Shown: one piece after another, positions 11,571-24,339 of the stretch
Layout: each line of letters starts with the position of its first letter
Position numbering within the stretch: the first letter of the stretch is position 1
Notes under the pieces: generated by a model
What the model was told of the DNA's origin: nothing
The model's database searches: none
What the model saw: the letters and a program-made list of their open reading frames with translations, nothing else
Program-made: the position numbers and the translations under genes
DNA from: Amblyornis subalaris
Taxonomy: Eukaryota; Chordata; Aves; Passeriformes; Ptilonorhynchidae
DNA: 64,000 nt
Reading direction: 5' to 3'
NCBI GenBank assembly: GCA_018881555.1
Contig: JACAXG010000264.1
Span: 468,279-532,278, forward strand

Positions 11571-14500
11571 TTTGCAGAAACCTAAATACTTCCTTAACGA
11601 AAAGACTTGGCTGGCTTATATTATTTCAAGGGAAAACGCTAACAGCCCACTATTGTCTGCTCTCAATGATAGTGCCCTCCTGGAAACAAAACTTTGCAGA
11701 TGTTTGTGACAGCAGGGCAGAATGCCATGAAGATCTGTTTCAGGTCTCTGTGCAATACACTCCCACCAAAATATCAATAACAAAAACTTTTCCTGCTGAT
11801 TAATTGTTGCAGCCTTTTCCTACTGAGCGAGGGTTTCTCCAGGCCTGTTCTTTGATCAGTAGCAGCCCTTAGATCAGGCTGAACACAGGTTTGTTTTCCC
11901 TTTTAGCTCATGACTGCTTTAAGTATAATCTCCTTCCTTAGTACAACCCCTGTGCTTTTTCACCGACAATAATCTCACTTTTGCTATATCTCATGTGTAA
12001 CTCATAGAAATGAGAACTATTTTGCTTTAGATTCCTTTGAAGATGATAGAATTATCACTGCCCTCTAAATGTTATTTGTACCATGGACATATTTTTGTAA
12101 ATTATTAGGTATATTTAAGCTTTCCATCATCATGATAACCTGCTTGTGTTAGTCAGAAAGGGAAAGGAAATAAAGGCCTTTTTTGCAGTTATTACTCAAA
12201 TGACACCCAGCACTCAGAACCTCCTCCTGACTGTATCTCCTCTTACCAGTCCTTCAGAGTACGGGGTTTCTTCATTATGCTTTCCATGTCTAAGCCAATT
12301 TGTGTTGTTGGCATCTAAGAAACAATACCAAGACATACGTATTTAAATATGTTTAACAACTATGTTTCCAGGATATGTCTCTAAATTCTTGCATGGCACC
12401 TATACTACAAAATTCTTTTCAAAGGGAGGCAATCCTTGCTGCCCATCCCAGTGCAACACTGATAGGCTTTTCTGCCCTCCTGATTACTTAGTATTGAAAT
12501 ATATAGTGTTTACATGCATCAAAGAAGTAAAATCCTTACATAAGAATGAGAAAGCCATTCAGTGAGAACAAAAAAGAAAAAAGGAAAGCTGAAAGATTTA
12601 AGAAAGAACACATAACAGCATGCAGGTTCAAAGGAACAATACTGGGTCCTATGCCTCATCTTCTAAGAAGAGCTACAATTTTTGCCACCTTATTTAAACT
12701 GTATTTTGGAAAAAGTCTTTGAAAAAATAACTTTAAGCTTCTTGGATATGTTTTTCAAACACGCAGAGAATTTCTAAGTCCTTTTGCTAAAGCATCAGGC
12801 TTATGTGCAAAATAATCCCCCCAAACACATCTCTCTTGGAGGCGAAATTTATGTGTTTCTTGCCTTGCCCCCAAACAAATGCTTTTGCATGAGTCATTTA
12901 TTGTGGGACTACTAACCCTCATTGAAATGCACATCTAAACTGACACTTAACCCTGATTTTTTTTAGCAGCACATGAGGGTGTGGGTGATACATGTTTGGA
13001 TAGCACCTTGCAGCCTGGAGGCTTTAAAAGTGTTTTATTTACATAATGTCTCATTTATTTTGTAAGAATTACACTCTCCCCATCACTGCTGTGATCTTCT
13101 TTGGCATAGAAAATACCCAACAGCTGTTTATCAGCCTACAGAAATGCTGTGTAATAAGAAATAAAAAGAGATTTTGCATCTCACTGAAACCATGGAGTGA
13201 ATCCAGAAGGAACAGCGTCAGGAGAAAAGAAGAAAAAAAAGCAGTCACTGGTCTTCCAGCCTTCATTTGTACAGTCCTGGAGGTCACTGGTAGACACAGA
13301 ATCAGATGAGAAAAATCACTATGTTTCCACCCATGATTTGTACAGCCCTGCTGGTCACCAGCAGGCCCAGTGCACTAAGGCGCAGGAACCATCCTGGGCA
13401 CTGTGTAGGGAGCAGTATTTTACATAACCTGAAAAAACAAATGCATAAGCCAGGATTTTGACAAGTGACACATTTTTTGGCTGTGGAATAGAAGGTATTT
13501 TTAAATGGAGTAGAGGCTGTGGGTTTTTTTCAGAAGCAGATACCTATGAGGGAACAAACACTAATTTCACCACTGGGTGCAGCCAGTGACAACCACAGGA
13601 GAGTGCAAAAAATAAATTGCTGGAGACAAGTTGCACAAACCTTTAGAAATTACACAACTGCTGAAGCAGTTTTCCTTTTTTTATCATTAAAAATAGATTA
13701 ATATTTTTCTTCATATTTGATTAGTATAACAGCACAGCAGAAACATCAAAACTTTACTAGTTGGAGTGGCTGTGTGAGCAAATCTTAGAGTTTAAATGTT
13801 AGATTACCTCAGACATATAGTGAGACAGATATTTATAGAACAATAGGAAAAAACACCACTGGTATCTTACAGGTGGGAAAGTATTTGTGCATAGAGAAAT
13901 GCAATAAAATTTGAGTTGTGAAAATTTTAGCTCTTGCTAATTATAAAAGACAGAATTTATGAAGTGTAGTGCTAAACCCTAGGGGGAATAGCAGAAACTA
14001 TACTAAAAAATATTACATTGTTCAAGATACAGTGTAATTAAACACATTGAAAACCAGTTCATGTGAACTTGCCTTGAAATACAGAAAAGAATGAAAGTTA
14101 ACTGAGCAGACTTTGGGATGGCAGGCTTTGCCTCTTCAGAAAGAACATTTGGAAACAAGTACTTTACCATTTATCATTATCAACCATAACTGAAATTGGG
14201 ACAACTCAACACTTTGCTCTAAAAGTGTGAAAGCTGTGTCATCAGGTATTGGGCTAACACAACAGAGGGCCTTAATGTTCACTGACAAGAAAGCTTTGGA
14301 ATATTTAACACACTCCCTCATCAAAACTCTAGGTTATTAAATATGATGGTGGTATATCTATCTAGAGGAAGAAAGAGCCTCCGCCACAGATTATATATCT
14401 TTTTTAGTAATGCATCCCTTGCAAAGGTTTTCCAGGATCTCTTGTCACAGATACTTGCCAATAAATTTATTTTGGGATTCTAGCATCAGTCAGGCATATT

Positions 14501-15487
14501 CAACTGATTACAAGAGAATGATAGAATATCTAAATTCTAGAGTGCCAAATAAATTCAGCTATTACATATAAAGGCAAGTGATTAAGGAAAGACAAAGATA
14601 CAATCTGTAAATTATTCCGGTTCTCCAGGATGAGTTTTTTTGTTCAGTGTTTTGAAGAGTGGCTGCTCTCATCTATCTTTCTTGCATGATGGCAGAGACT
14701 TGCAGAAGGACAGGATAGCTTGCTGTGAGTCTACAGCCTGAAGACTACCAGCTCTTTAGCTGGCTTTCCATTTCTAATTTTTCTTCTACTAAATATTTTT
14801 CTTCTTCACCTATCAGACTCTTCTGTAAATAACAGCATTCAGATAAACGACAAAGACTGATATAGAACGAGAGCTGTACATTAATTTAAGAATATGATCC
14901 TGATATTTAAGGATGAGATATCTGAAGAAGAGGTGTTTAGTCATGTCAGTCACCAAGATCCCCTCTACAGAAAAGAGAAAGAGTTCATACTTCAGGAGAG
15001 TGATGCCTTCCATCTAAAGATAAGGTTTTAAAGTACCTAAGTTGAATTGCCTTTCAAGGTACCTGACTCTCCTCAATCAACTGTAGATGAGATCAAATGA
15101 CAAGCTTTCACTATGTGTCTGGGCTTTTGATGGCTAAAAATAAGATAATTCCCCAGCTGAGATGAGACAATTCCCATCTTTGGAGCCCAGAACTGCTCTT
15201 GATATGTTCTCTCCTGGTGAGAGGGAGTCTGGATAATTAGCTGTGCTGACACAGGGGATTCATCTCAACCAATACTGAAGAGAGATATGACCTCTGTGGT
15301 TTCTTCATTTCAAGAAACAGAAAGCTGCAAAGGATGGGGTGAACACTTCAGAAAGATGGGGTGGATTGCTCTGTGAAGATATTATCCTCATCATAAGAAA
15401 AATATCTTCTGTAATGAAACTTCTAAATGGTGAAAGTTAAGTGAGCTGAATCTCATCAATATGACAGCTCAGACTGAAANAAGTCAC
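11571..15487. other. A+T-rich sequence without recognisable genes
   Basis: No gene or transposon was recognised. The frames present are short and lack motifs. A diverged 71-bp tandem duplication at 13239-13380 is listed separately. Confidence 0.55.
13239..13380. repeat. Diverged two-copy tandem duplication, 71-bp period
   Basis: The block around 13253-13293 recurs 71 bases later at 13324-13364. The best segment, atttgtacag at 13265 and 13336, continues through cctg and ggtcac with 6 differences in 29 positions. Flanking matches (a tcact word upstream of both copies) keep the same 71-base offset, which supports an old tandem duplication. The outer limits are approximate. Confidence 0.65.
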
Positions 15488-16196
15488 TGTATTGGGTGTT
15501 AGTGTCAAAGTGGGGGGCTGGAGGGGTGAGCCCTGTGAGAAGAGAGCAGGGGCTACACAGCCAGTCCCAGCTGTCTACAAGGGACCTGCTGGCAAAACAT
15601 GGCCAAGCTGTTGGTCCCTCTGCAAAAACATGTCTAAGGAAGGGCAGAATGCCACAGGGGGAGGAGGAAACAAAAATTGTGAGAAAAAGCAGAGGGAACA
15701 CGAAACATCATATGCGCAGAGGGAGGAGGAGATGCTCCAGGTGCCAGAGCAGATATCCCTTGCAGCTCATGAAGGATCCATACTGCAGCAAACGAAAAGT
15801 ATGAGAAGGCGAGAACAGCAGAGAGCAACTGCTGTGTACTGACCGAAATAACCCAGCCCTGTGCTGCTTGCTGCAAGGGAGAGGACGGTGGAGAGAACCC
15901 GTCTGAGAAAAGGGGAAAGAAAATTGTTTTTTCAATGTTTGCATTTTTGTTTTCCATTACTGGAATTAGCAATTATGTTTTGGGTTTGGGTTTTTTTTGT
16001 TGTTGTTTTTGAACATTTCAGTTAATTTTCCCAAAGTCGAGTCTGTTTTGACAGTAACCAGTAAGTGAACTCCCTGTCTTTTAACCGATGAGCTTTTTTG
16101 CTCCTTTTCTTTTTATTTTCTCCCCCACATCACCAAGGGGGTGGAGTGAGCAAGCGTCTGGTGGGTGCTTGGGTGTTAGCCAAGGCTAACCCACCA
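15488..16196 (+). mobile_element. ERVL-type solo LTR, sense orientation
   Basis: Seen: it starts tgtattgggtgttagtgtca and ends with ccaaggctaacccacca, matching the sense ends of the LTR at 4970-5986 read on its minus strand. Internal landmarks of this avian LTR group are present: ggaggagatgctccaggtgc near 15724, gacagtaaccagtaagtgaa near 16050, and a ggtggagtgagcaagcg block near 16140. The length, about 709 bp, is shorter than the other copy because most of the repetitive middle is missing. No clean 5-bp TSD is visible: the left flank is gtcac and the right flank aagga. It is therefore older, or has lost a few terminal bases. Overlapping open frames of 100-116 codons on both strands are LTR sequence and not genes. 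Confidence 0.82.
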
Positions 16197-19100
16197 AAGG
16201 AACATTTACCCTTCATTATTATAAATTAACTTTATGTGCCTTTTCTAGGGAAAAAAAAAGAGAGTCCAAGTGTACAATGTTGCTTTGAAAAGTAGAGCAA
16301 AATTCCACATGTGGTATCTGATACACGGGACAGATAGCTAATGAGAAAATTCAGACAATGACAATATTTCCATTTTCCCAGGTATTTCGTGAGGGAAGAT
16401 TAGAATAGTCTATGAGAAGGTGAAACAGCTTTGACAATATCAAAATATTTCCAGATGTATGTGTGGAATATGTGAAAACCTATGCTAATGTATGCACAAA
16501 CTCGAGTGACTGTCAGATTTGCATTGTAAGATGAATAATTGAATTGGGAATGTATTTTACATTCAAAATTCTAGTTTTCTGATTTTTCACTTGCTCTGAA
16601 GTAGCAGAAGAGCAACAACCTTTTCAAAAACTGTAATAAATCAACTGGATTGTTTGGTTTTTATTTGGGGAGACAAAACATTTCATTTCTGATTTCACCT
16701 TTTCAAAAAAGTATGATTATAATAATTTTTACTTTAAAACAGCTTTTCAAAAATGTTAAAACTGGGCTTTTCTATATCACCACATTTTTTTTCTAAATGA
16801 AAGGCTGTCAGTACTGACACATACTAAAAACATGTCATGGTGGGTGTGTATCTACTTATCCAGGAAAAAAGATTGTGATTAAAATGTTCTGACTGATAGA
16901 CCATTTATCTCAGGCCATCCTTTAACTCCTCTTTGCCATCAAGGGCAGAGCAGGTATTCTGTTCAGAAACAGATGCAGTAGCCTTCTTGGTTGGTGTCAC
17001 AGCAGTCACCTCCTCTGTCATCACGATGGTTACATGGCAAAAGCAGTGTTCATCCTTGGTGCTTGTTCTTCAGCAGTCCCTATTCAATTTTCTACCAGGA
17101 CTCCCACCATACTGGCAGGACTGCATTCCTTGTGAGCTTCCTTATCTTTTTCTCACTGGGAAGGAGCAGAACCCCTCGTGCTGCCTTTCTCTTAAGTATT
17201 AACCCTGGTATGATGTTTTGAGAACAGGCACACCTTGCAGAGAGTGTTTGCGGATAGCTGTCTGGTGCAGAGGAAGTATTTAGTGTGCAGGATTGGAGCT
17301 CCATAATGAGGTCTTGCATGTGCTATCTGAGAAAAGAATTTTCGAAGCCTGGGGTTCTTTAGGTTTAGTTGCAGCTAAACTCCTGGGAGAAGAAAGCAGT
17401 TCTGTAGGAATTAAGACAGAGTAAAAATGGACAGAACCATCTGAATAAGATACACAAGGTGATTGCACAAGACCCAGCTCAACAACCTGCTGTAAAGGTA
17501 AATCAACCTGAAGTCAGGCTTCTTTTAACACAAGATTTTTGGTGTCTCTTTTACGTCTGCCATGGCTTTTCATTCCTTGTTTTGGGCCAGGACCAACACA
17601 GCTATTCTGAGTTGCCTCAGCAAACATATGGTGCATGTGCTGTTTCCATCATTAACCAGCCAGGCGGCAGGGAACGGAGTGCTTGCTTGAAAACATTGTG
17701 GGAATGGGATTCCTGGTACTTGGAGTGCAGGAATCTATGGCTGAGACTGTGGATATGCCTTCTTGCCAGCTAATATCTGGACAGAGCCAGAAATTGAATA
17801 CTGTAAGGCTTAAGTATAATTTTGACACACATCACCCGCCAATTCTCTTCATGACTGGTTATGTTCTCTCTTGTTAGAGATACCTGTTCACAGAAACAAG
17901 CATTCATACTGGGCTTTTCCAACAGTGGTGCTGTTATTACAGAGCTGACACGTTGTGTGTGCCCTGCCAACTTGTTAACAAAAAGAGAGAAAAATGTAAT
18001 TTAATACAGATGTTTTAGTGCAAAAAGCATCAACAACACTTCAGCCTTCTTCTTTCAGTCCTGTCAATCAAACATATCCTCTCCACCAGATAAGTTAACA
18101 TGCCCTGGAAGGATGCCTNGTTTTGACAGGCATTCAGAACATGGTGTGACTTTTTTTCTCTTTTTTAAATTCTCTGTTGCTTTGCCCTATTCACATGTCT
18201 GTTTGTTCAGAAGACTACAACCCTGCTCATTCCTTCCAGTGATGAATTCAGATAAAGTTTTGGCCACACCCCTAGATCTTTACAATCTTTTTATGTACTG
18301 CATAAAAAGCTGCACAGCAGATCACTATGTACATCTGAAATCAGTTTTCTTTTAAGTGTGAACAAATCAGGTAGGTATATTGACATTTCTGAAAGTTTGA
18401 TATCAAGCAATTAGTTTATAGACCCTTTTTTTTAATTGTACTTGAAAAGATGTACACAGCAGATCATCACAGCAAATTCTGACCTCACCCCTACCTTTTC
18501 CATTTCCCCTTCTTGTTAACAAGCTTGGTTTATTTGTATTTATTTCTCCTTCTAGTTTCTGTAAAACAACCCATTTAAAGTTGTAAATGGATCTGTCCTT
18601 GAACAGATGTTAGACTTCTGTGTCCTGAACAGGAAACTGATGTGGCAATGCACATTACACGGACCAACAGCAGTTTAGCTTTTTTTCACAAGACTTTTGT
18701 TTCTTCCATATAGTTCATTTTTATTCTCTCACTATATTTTCAAAATAGGAAAAAAATATGTCTGGAGACTACCTGATGATATTGTGAGTTTCTAGCTGGT
18801 GAGATTTCTCTAGCACTAATTCCTGAATTCAATATAGCAAATCCTGACTGGTCTACCTGTCAGCAGGTAAATAACATATTTATGAGACTTGCAATCCAAT
18901 TTCTGATTTATAATGTTTTTCAAAAAAGAAACTGGCAAAGGGAGTCAGATGTATTTTGACCTTGCTTATACTCAGTGTTTGTAGCTATGGGGAATTTGAG
19001 ATCATCCTGATGAGCAGGAAGATTTATGATCTGTTCAGTGAGAATTCTTAGACTGAGCTCTCTCTGCCAATGAAACTTCATATTCATCTTGCCTAATTCT

Positions 19101-19385
19101 TTGTGAAATGCATGCAGAAAATTCTTAAGGAAAAAAAATAGTTTGATCCACTGTAAGTTTATAATGAGTGATCCAGGATGAAGTAATTCTGAAGCGGGAA
19201 GAAACCATTCTGTTCTATGCTGGTTTTCATGGATTCCATGACAAAGGAATGAAGTAGCGTGATGAGCCCAGGATAGGTGTGTATTTTTGGCAAGGGCCAA
19301 TGAAGTTTTCATTCTGCTTCAGACAGAGCTGTCCTGATGTGAAATTTTATTTTTCAGCAATGTGTTTCAGCATGAATGACAATGC

Positions 19386-19421
19386 TAAAAATGTAGCCAC
19401 TGTTAAAAATATAGCCACTGT
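19386..19421. repeat. 18-bp tandem duplication, one mismatch
   Basis: The unit taaaaatgtagccactgt at 19386-19403 is followed directly by taaaaatatagccactgt at 19404-19421. Confidence 0.9.
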
Positions 19422-21560
19422 TGTGTGCAGAAGGCTTGTTAGGACCAAATTTAGTTAGCTAAGTGNGGTTGGGGAGGAGTCCAAGAGACTCTCTGGACTG
19501 CACAGCACTGTCCAGAACAAAGAGCCATAAACCTGTTATAAAAAAGATATATTTGAAAAAGAAACATGTGAGACAAAGATATAACTGGCACTGGAAACCA
19601 TGGCAACAGGTGGGGAAATCTCAAAAGAGCAAGGAATCCAGGAGTATGGTTTAAGACTAAAATATATTAATCTCTTCTCTATGAACTCCCTGTCATCTAG
19701 GGAATTGTCCTGCAACCTTCAAGATTTCACATGGTGGAATCTTTTAGAAATGTTTTAATTTCTTTGAAATATCTTAGGTATATAATTGTGACCAGTTATC
19801 TACATGGAGTAACTGCACTGGGGTGAAGACATACAGACAGGGCAACTGTGCCCCAAATGTGCTTTACAAAGTTCCATCCTAATAAATCATAAGAATACCA
19901 GATGTGTCTCTGAAATGAGAATTCAGAATCTTCTAGGGTCTGGTAGCACTCCCGCTTGGTCAGCTGGGGGAAGCCTGTCCATTTGTCCATGCCTGGTTGA
20001 GGTGTGAGAGGGTACATGGTCACCCAGTTTGTGCACAGTCTGGTTTCTCTGCACCGCCCATGACTCCAGGAACAGTTGCCACTTGGCGGAAGCTTAAGTG
20101 CCTGCCTGGGATTTCTCAAGTTTAGGGAAATTGATTCTTAATCATGCACTTAATTCTACTCATCTTCATCATTATTCTAGCAGGGCAAAATTATCATGTT
20201 TTAATTTATGGAGCTGTGCATAACATTTGTCAGTGTCTTGCTACTTTTTACTTTCAGAAATATGACACCACAATGTTATTTGTTGGTCATATTTTGAGAC
20301 CATATTACGCATCAGAACTAATCACTAAGTCTCTGTACTTTTTAGTGACAACAATGATCTCTTTTGGAATTTTTTGTATAAAGATGATGAGACGTGTTTC
20401 TCAAAACATCTGAACACCATAGTGCTAAATCTCTGGTTTATCTGCTTTTAAAAGATTTAACATGACACTGCAAACACAAGATTTAAAAGAGATGGAAGCA
20501 AAGTCAATATATGTACTTGTACAAAATTTTTATTTTTTTCCCCCTGAAGAAAAACTCCAGAATTAGTAAGAAATTGTTTGATTCCTTAAAATGTTTAAAA
20601 ATTGTAGATTGATGGTTGAAAAGTCCAAATATTTGGGTCAAAAAAATTTTCACACAGAGTCTGGGAAATAATAGACCTGAAATACAAAACAAATAACAGT
20701 TTGCTGGCTTTCTTTTTTCTAGTAATATTCAAGCTTATAGATCAATTTAAGATTTTACTCAATTTAGGAGGGCCAGAAAGCCACCTTTTTACTTAGAAGT
20801 TCTTAAATGGATTTTGACATTTAAGCTTCTCTTTGGAGCTGATTTTGTTCCTGATCCACATAGATTCCTAAAGTTCTCAGCTACTCCATCCAGAAATCTT
20901 TGTTCATCCAAAAAGGATAATTGATATCCTGTTGCTGATTAACCATTATTCCTCCAGATTATCTGAACATATTCGGAATTAAGCAAATTAAAATTCATTA
21001 CAATATGGATGCTTTCAGACAATTTCCAATTAGAGAAAAGTATTAATGTGCTTTCATCTCTTTTGTTTGCTTGTTTGTTNCTTCTCACTGAAGAAATCTT
21101 ACTGGAGGTTTTTGAACAGGTTGCCATTCTCGCTCAGTGTATGTGTTTATTCCTAGAGATCTTTGTAACACTGCTCTCTCCCTCCAACCTAGCTTTTTTT
21201 CTTTACACAGATATCCTGTCTTTCGTCTTTGTGCTGATGGCAGCAAAACATGTCTATCAAGCAAAATCCTTTCCTTTACCATTTAATTATCTTTGAATTT
21301 GTGTCATGATCATCAATTGTTCCATTGACTGCCTCCTCTAAGACTGCCTGAGAAAATGAAATGTCCCAGTTCACAGCCTATTTTCCAAAAATAACAACAT
21401 GAAAAAGCAAGGAAGGCTTGTCCCAAACCCTGTTAAGAAGTCCCGCTCAGCCTGTGGTTTAATAGTAGTTTTGTCATGGGACATCTGGGAGCTGAGTTAA
21501 ATGATACTTTTATAACAGCAAGAGGCCAGTATTTTTTTCTGGTATGTTTTCATGAAATAG

Positions 21561-21632
21561 CAGGTAAAATATTGGCTCCTTTTGAAATCATTGGGAGTTT
21601 CACAATATAGGTCAATGCTAGGATTTCATTCA
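21561..21632. repeat. Possible ancient amniote interspersed repeat
   Basis: The stretch gaaatcattgggagtttcac followed by ggtcaatgctaggatttcat resembles an old dispersed repeat that I recall from bird, crocodile and turtle DNA, built on a 'gaagtcaatgggagttt ... tcaatg ... aggattt' pattern. The match is by memory and partial, and the family name is not known to me. Orientation is not assigned. Confidence 0.4.
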
Positions 21633-23904
21633 AGGAAAAACTCAATATTGAGTATTATGCCTTATGTTTTCAGGACTTAGAACTGATCCATGCTGTGAAT
21701 CACTCGTGGTCACTTTATTTATTTCAGGGAATTGTCCACCTACAGAATACTTGCTCTGGCTCATGAAACAAATTCTCAACCTAGACCACTAATCTCGACT
21801 TCTCCTGACTCATCTAAATCAGGAGATTTCGTTGTTATTCTGGCCTCAGCAGGTGCCAGTATCCGAGCTGTGTGGGTGCCAGCAGGCAGTGTGTGACTGT
21901 GGAGACCCACCTCCTGCCCACGCCCAGGGCACAGACCCAACAGCCCTCCCAGCATTGCCAGGAGCCAAATGCATCAGCCTTCAGAGAAGGGTTTCTGCCA
22001 TCAACATGCTGCAGGATTGCTGGTAAAACACACCCAGTGTCTGACTAATTTATAAAACCTACTATAACTGATCAGGCGACCAATCCAATGCCAAAAGAAA
22101 AACAACATTAAAAATTGGGAGAAAATGCTTAAAATAGAAAGTATGAACACATGTCTGCATATAGCTCAACAGATGGCATCTCTTTAAGCAGGGCTTGTCC
22201 ATATGGCAAGCAAGTAGATTGACTCTAAATGCTGTATAGGATCCCAATGGAGCAAAATCCAGATTTTTTTTTACTCTGAGAGTGTACACTATACATCTCA
22301 CTTATGCTTCAGATGACAACATAAGCAGTTTTATGCCATCAGCTTCTGGTAGTAGGTGCAAATAATCAGACAGAGAGGGAAAGAGATGAAGAAACGTCAA
22401 CTTATGGGTGAGTTAGGAAGCTCTCTGAGTGAGGGTTTGAATAAATAGAAAAGAATAGGAAAAAAGAGACATTCAAATCCCACTAAAGCAGTTTTCATAA
22501 ACAGTTTAATAATTTAATAGTTGACTAAGAGAAAATGCAGTTAGTGAATCTGCCCAAACACCCAGTCATTAGCACTGACAGACAACAGAGTCCTGCAGTA
22601 CCAAAAAGCCCATGTCAGTTCAGAAAGGCTGCTGAGGACACAAAATTTCTCTAATACATAGGAAGACTGCCCAGGTAGAGAAGATTTCTGAATCAGAATA
22701 AGCACATCCCTTGCCTATTTATCCCTCACAGGAGCTTAAGCATTCGTCTCACGCACTGGTTACCGCTCCTGAGCTGCAAACCCTTCTCAGCGGAGATACT
22801 CCAGGCATAAAGGAAAGGTTGTAGCCNAGAATGTATTACCTGCTGTGGCACAGGGATTATGCTGCTTACACACGAGGAAGCCTACCTGGCAGCCGTACGG
22901 TGCGGGAGAACTGGGAAGAAGCCAATTTTATCTATGGGGAAAACGTTAAAGATAGTTACACCATTCATTTCAAACCAGAAAATTTCCATTCCTTTTGAAA
23001 GGAAGCATAATAAGGCTATGATGTTTGAAAACAAAGGGAATGTATCAATACGAAATATCTTTGTTTTAATGGAAGCTTAATTGCTGACAAGTTCAATCAA
23101 TCTCATTTATTTGTTGACATACAAAGTGTTGAAAAATATTTCACTTTTTTGACCAAAAAAAAGTAATAAAAGAAAGAGCCCAGTTTAAATATTTCTCAGC
23201 TGAATAAACAAGTGTATCTGCACATTTGGTAAAATGGCGAATTAAATACAAATAGTTTATATATTAAACATTCTGCAGTTATCCACATTTTCAATTTCGT
23301 TTAACAAGCCCTTATTGTCCTCTTTTGCAGACAATGCCATCTTCGGAAGCAAGAAAAGATAACAGGTTGAGTATGACATTAAGGAACCTCGGGGAGAAAA
23401 TATACCTGGGCTCACCTGCAAAAAAACCAGGCAAGGCTGATGATAAACTGTTGGGCTTTTAGTGCTACATGTCATTACTGAATGTACCAGTTAAAGCAGA
23501 GTGGACTATCAAAGAAATTGAGAACAGAACTTTATTTTCTGGCTTAAATTTGTACTTTCAAATGAAACATGGTATCTGAGCACACTTCTGATTATTTGCC
23601 ACCATCTTGTGCCTGCAGTAAGACCTGAAAACACAGATAGCAGTACCTGCATACTGTCTTGGAGACTTTGGAGGCATCCCAAGGGAAATAAGATGTCTAT
23701 GGAAATTATGGTGGAAAACACTAATAAAGGCCTGTTTTCAAAACATTATTAAATTACTTCTGAGTCTCTTGTTTCTGAGTCCCATACAAGACTAGAATGC
23801 ATGCAGTGGATGAGAGTTCACTCGTTTACCATCCAGGTACCAAATCCCATAAAGTCTGATGAATTTTAGGTTCCACCTTGTTGTAAGGTATTTGAGCCCT
23901 GAAG

Positions 23905-24251
23905 TGTGCCCCAGCCAAACCATCTTTAGTTATTCTTATCAGAGCCCTCAGGAATTCATCAAGGTTACTGAAATATAAACTGTGCTAAACTGAGAAAAGA
24001 AAAGCTGAAGAACAGAATACCAAGACAGCAAGAAATAGACAAAGAAAGACTGTGCTGCACTGGACTAGAACCAATCATATTTTCTGCAAGGTGCGTGCAG
24101 AGCGCATGGACAAGATAGAGGGACCAATCAAATAATGTGTAATCACGTGTACAGTAGTTGTAAAATGTATAAGTGGAGTGTTATGTAAACAATAAAGTGT
24201 CTTCTGCGAAATCATATTGATTCGTTGTCCAGAAGTCCTGAGCTCCTGTAC
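23905..24251 (+). mobile_element. Compact LTR (endogenous retrovirus), boundaries tentative
   Basis: Seen: an LTR-like promoter layout in plus sense, with two CCAAT boxes (ccaatcat near 24070 and accaatcaa at 24123), a TATA-like tataag at 24168-24173, and AATAAA at 24191-24196 followed by cttctgcgaaatcatattga, a U5-like segment. A TG at 23905 and a CA at 24230-24231 are each bordered by gaag (23901-23904 and 24232-24235), which would be a 4-bp TSD. This may be chance, because the sequence ccagaagtcctgagctcctg just beyond also looks like LTR end, and TGTGCT at 23981 is a rival start. It appears to be a solo LTR of class uncertain. The minus-sense LTR that begins at 24340 is 88 bp away. Confidence 0.55.
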
Positions 24252-24339
24252 CACCTATCCCAGTTTTTATAACTCTCCAGAAATAATTCAGGTTTTTTGA
24301 GGCATAATTTTATGTTCTGTAGCAAGATGCATCCAAGAG

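Larger units (their letters stand above)
16197..23904. other. A+T-rich sequence without recognisable genes
   Basis: No gene could be supported. An 18-bp tandem duplication (19386-19421) and a possible ancient repeat (21561-21632) are listed separately. A 107-codon minus frame at 19796-20119, rich in Cys and Trp, is discussed as a finding but not called. A GC-richer patch lies near 21840-22020 without recognisable content. Confidence 0.5.

Noticed and set aside
15492..15972. Overlapping open frames of 78-116 codons on both strands
   Set aside because: They lie inside the ERVL-type LTR at 15488-16196 and reflect its GC-rich composition.
22880..22925. cagccgtacggtgcgggaga as a second retroviral primer site
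   Set aside because: The match to a tRNA end is short and no LTR end (…CA) stands just before it.
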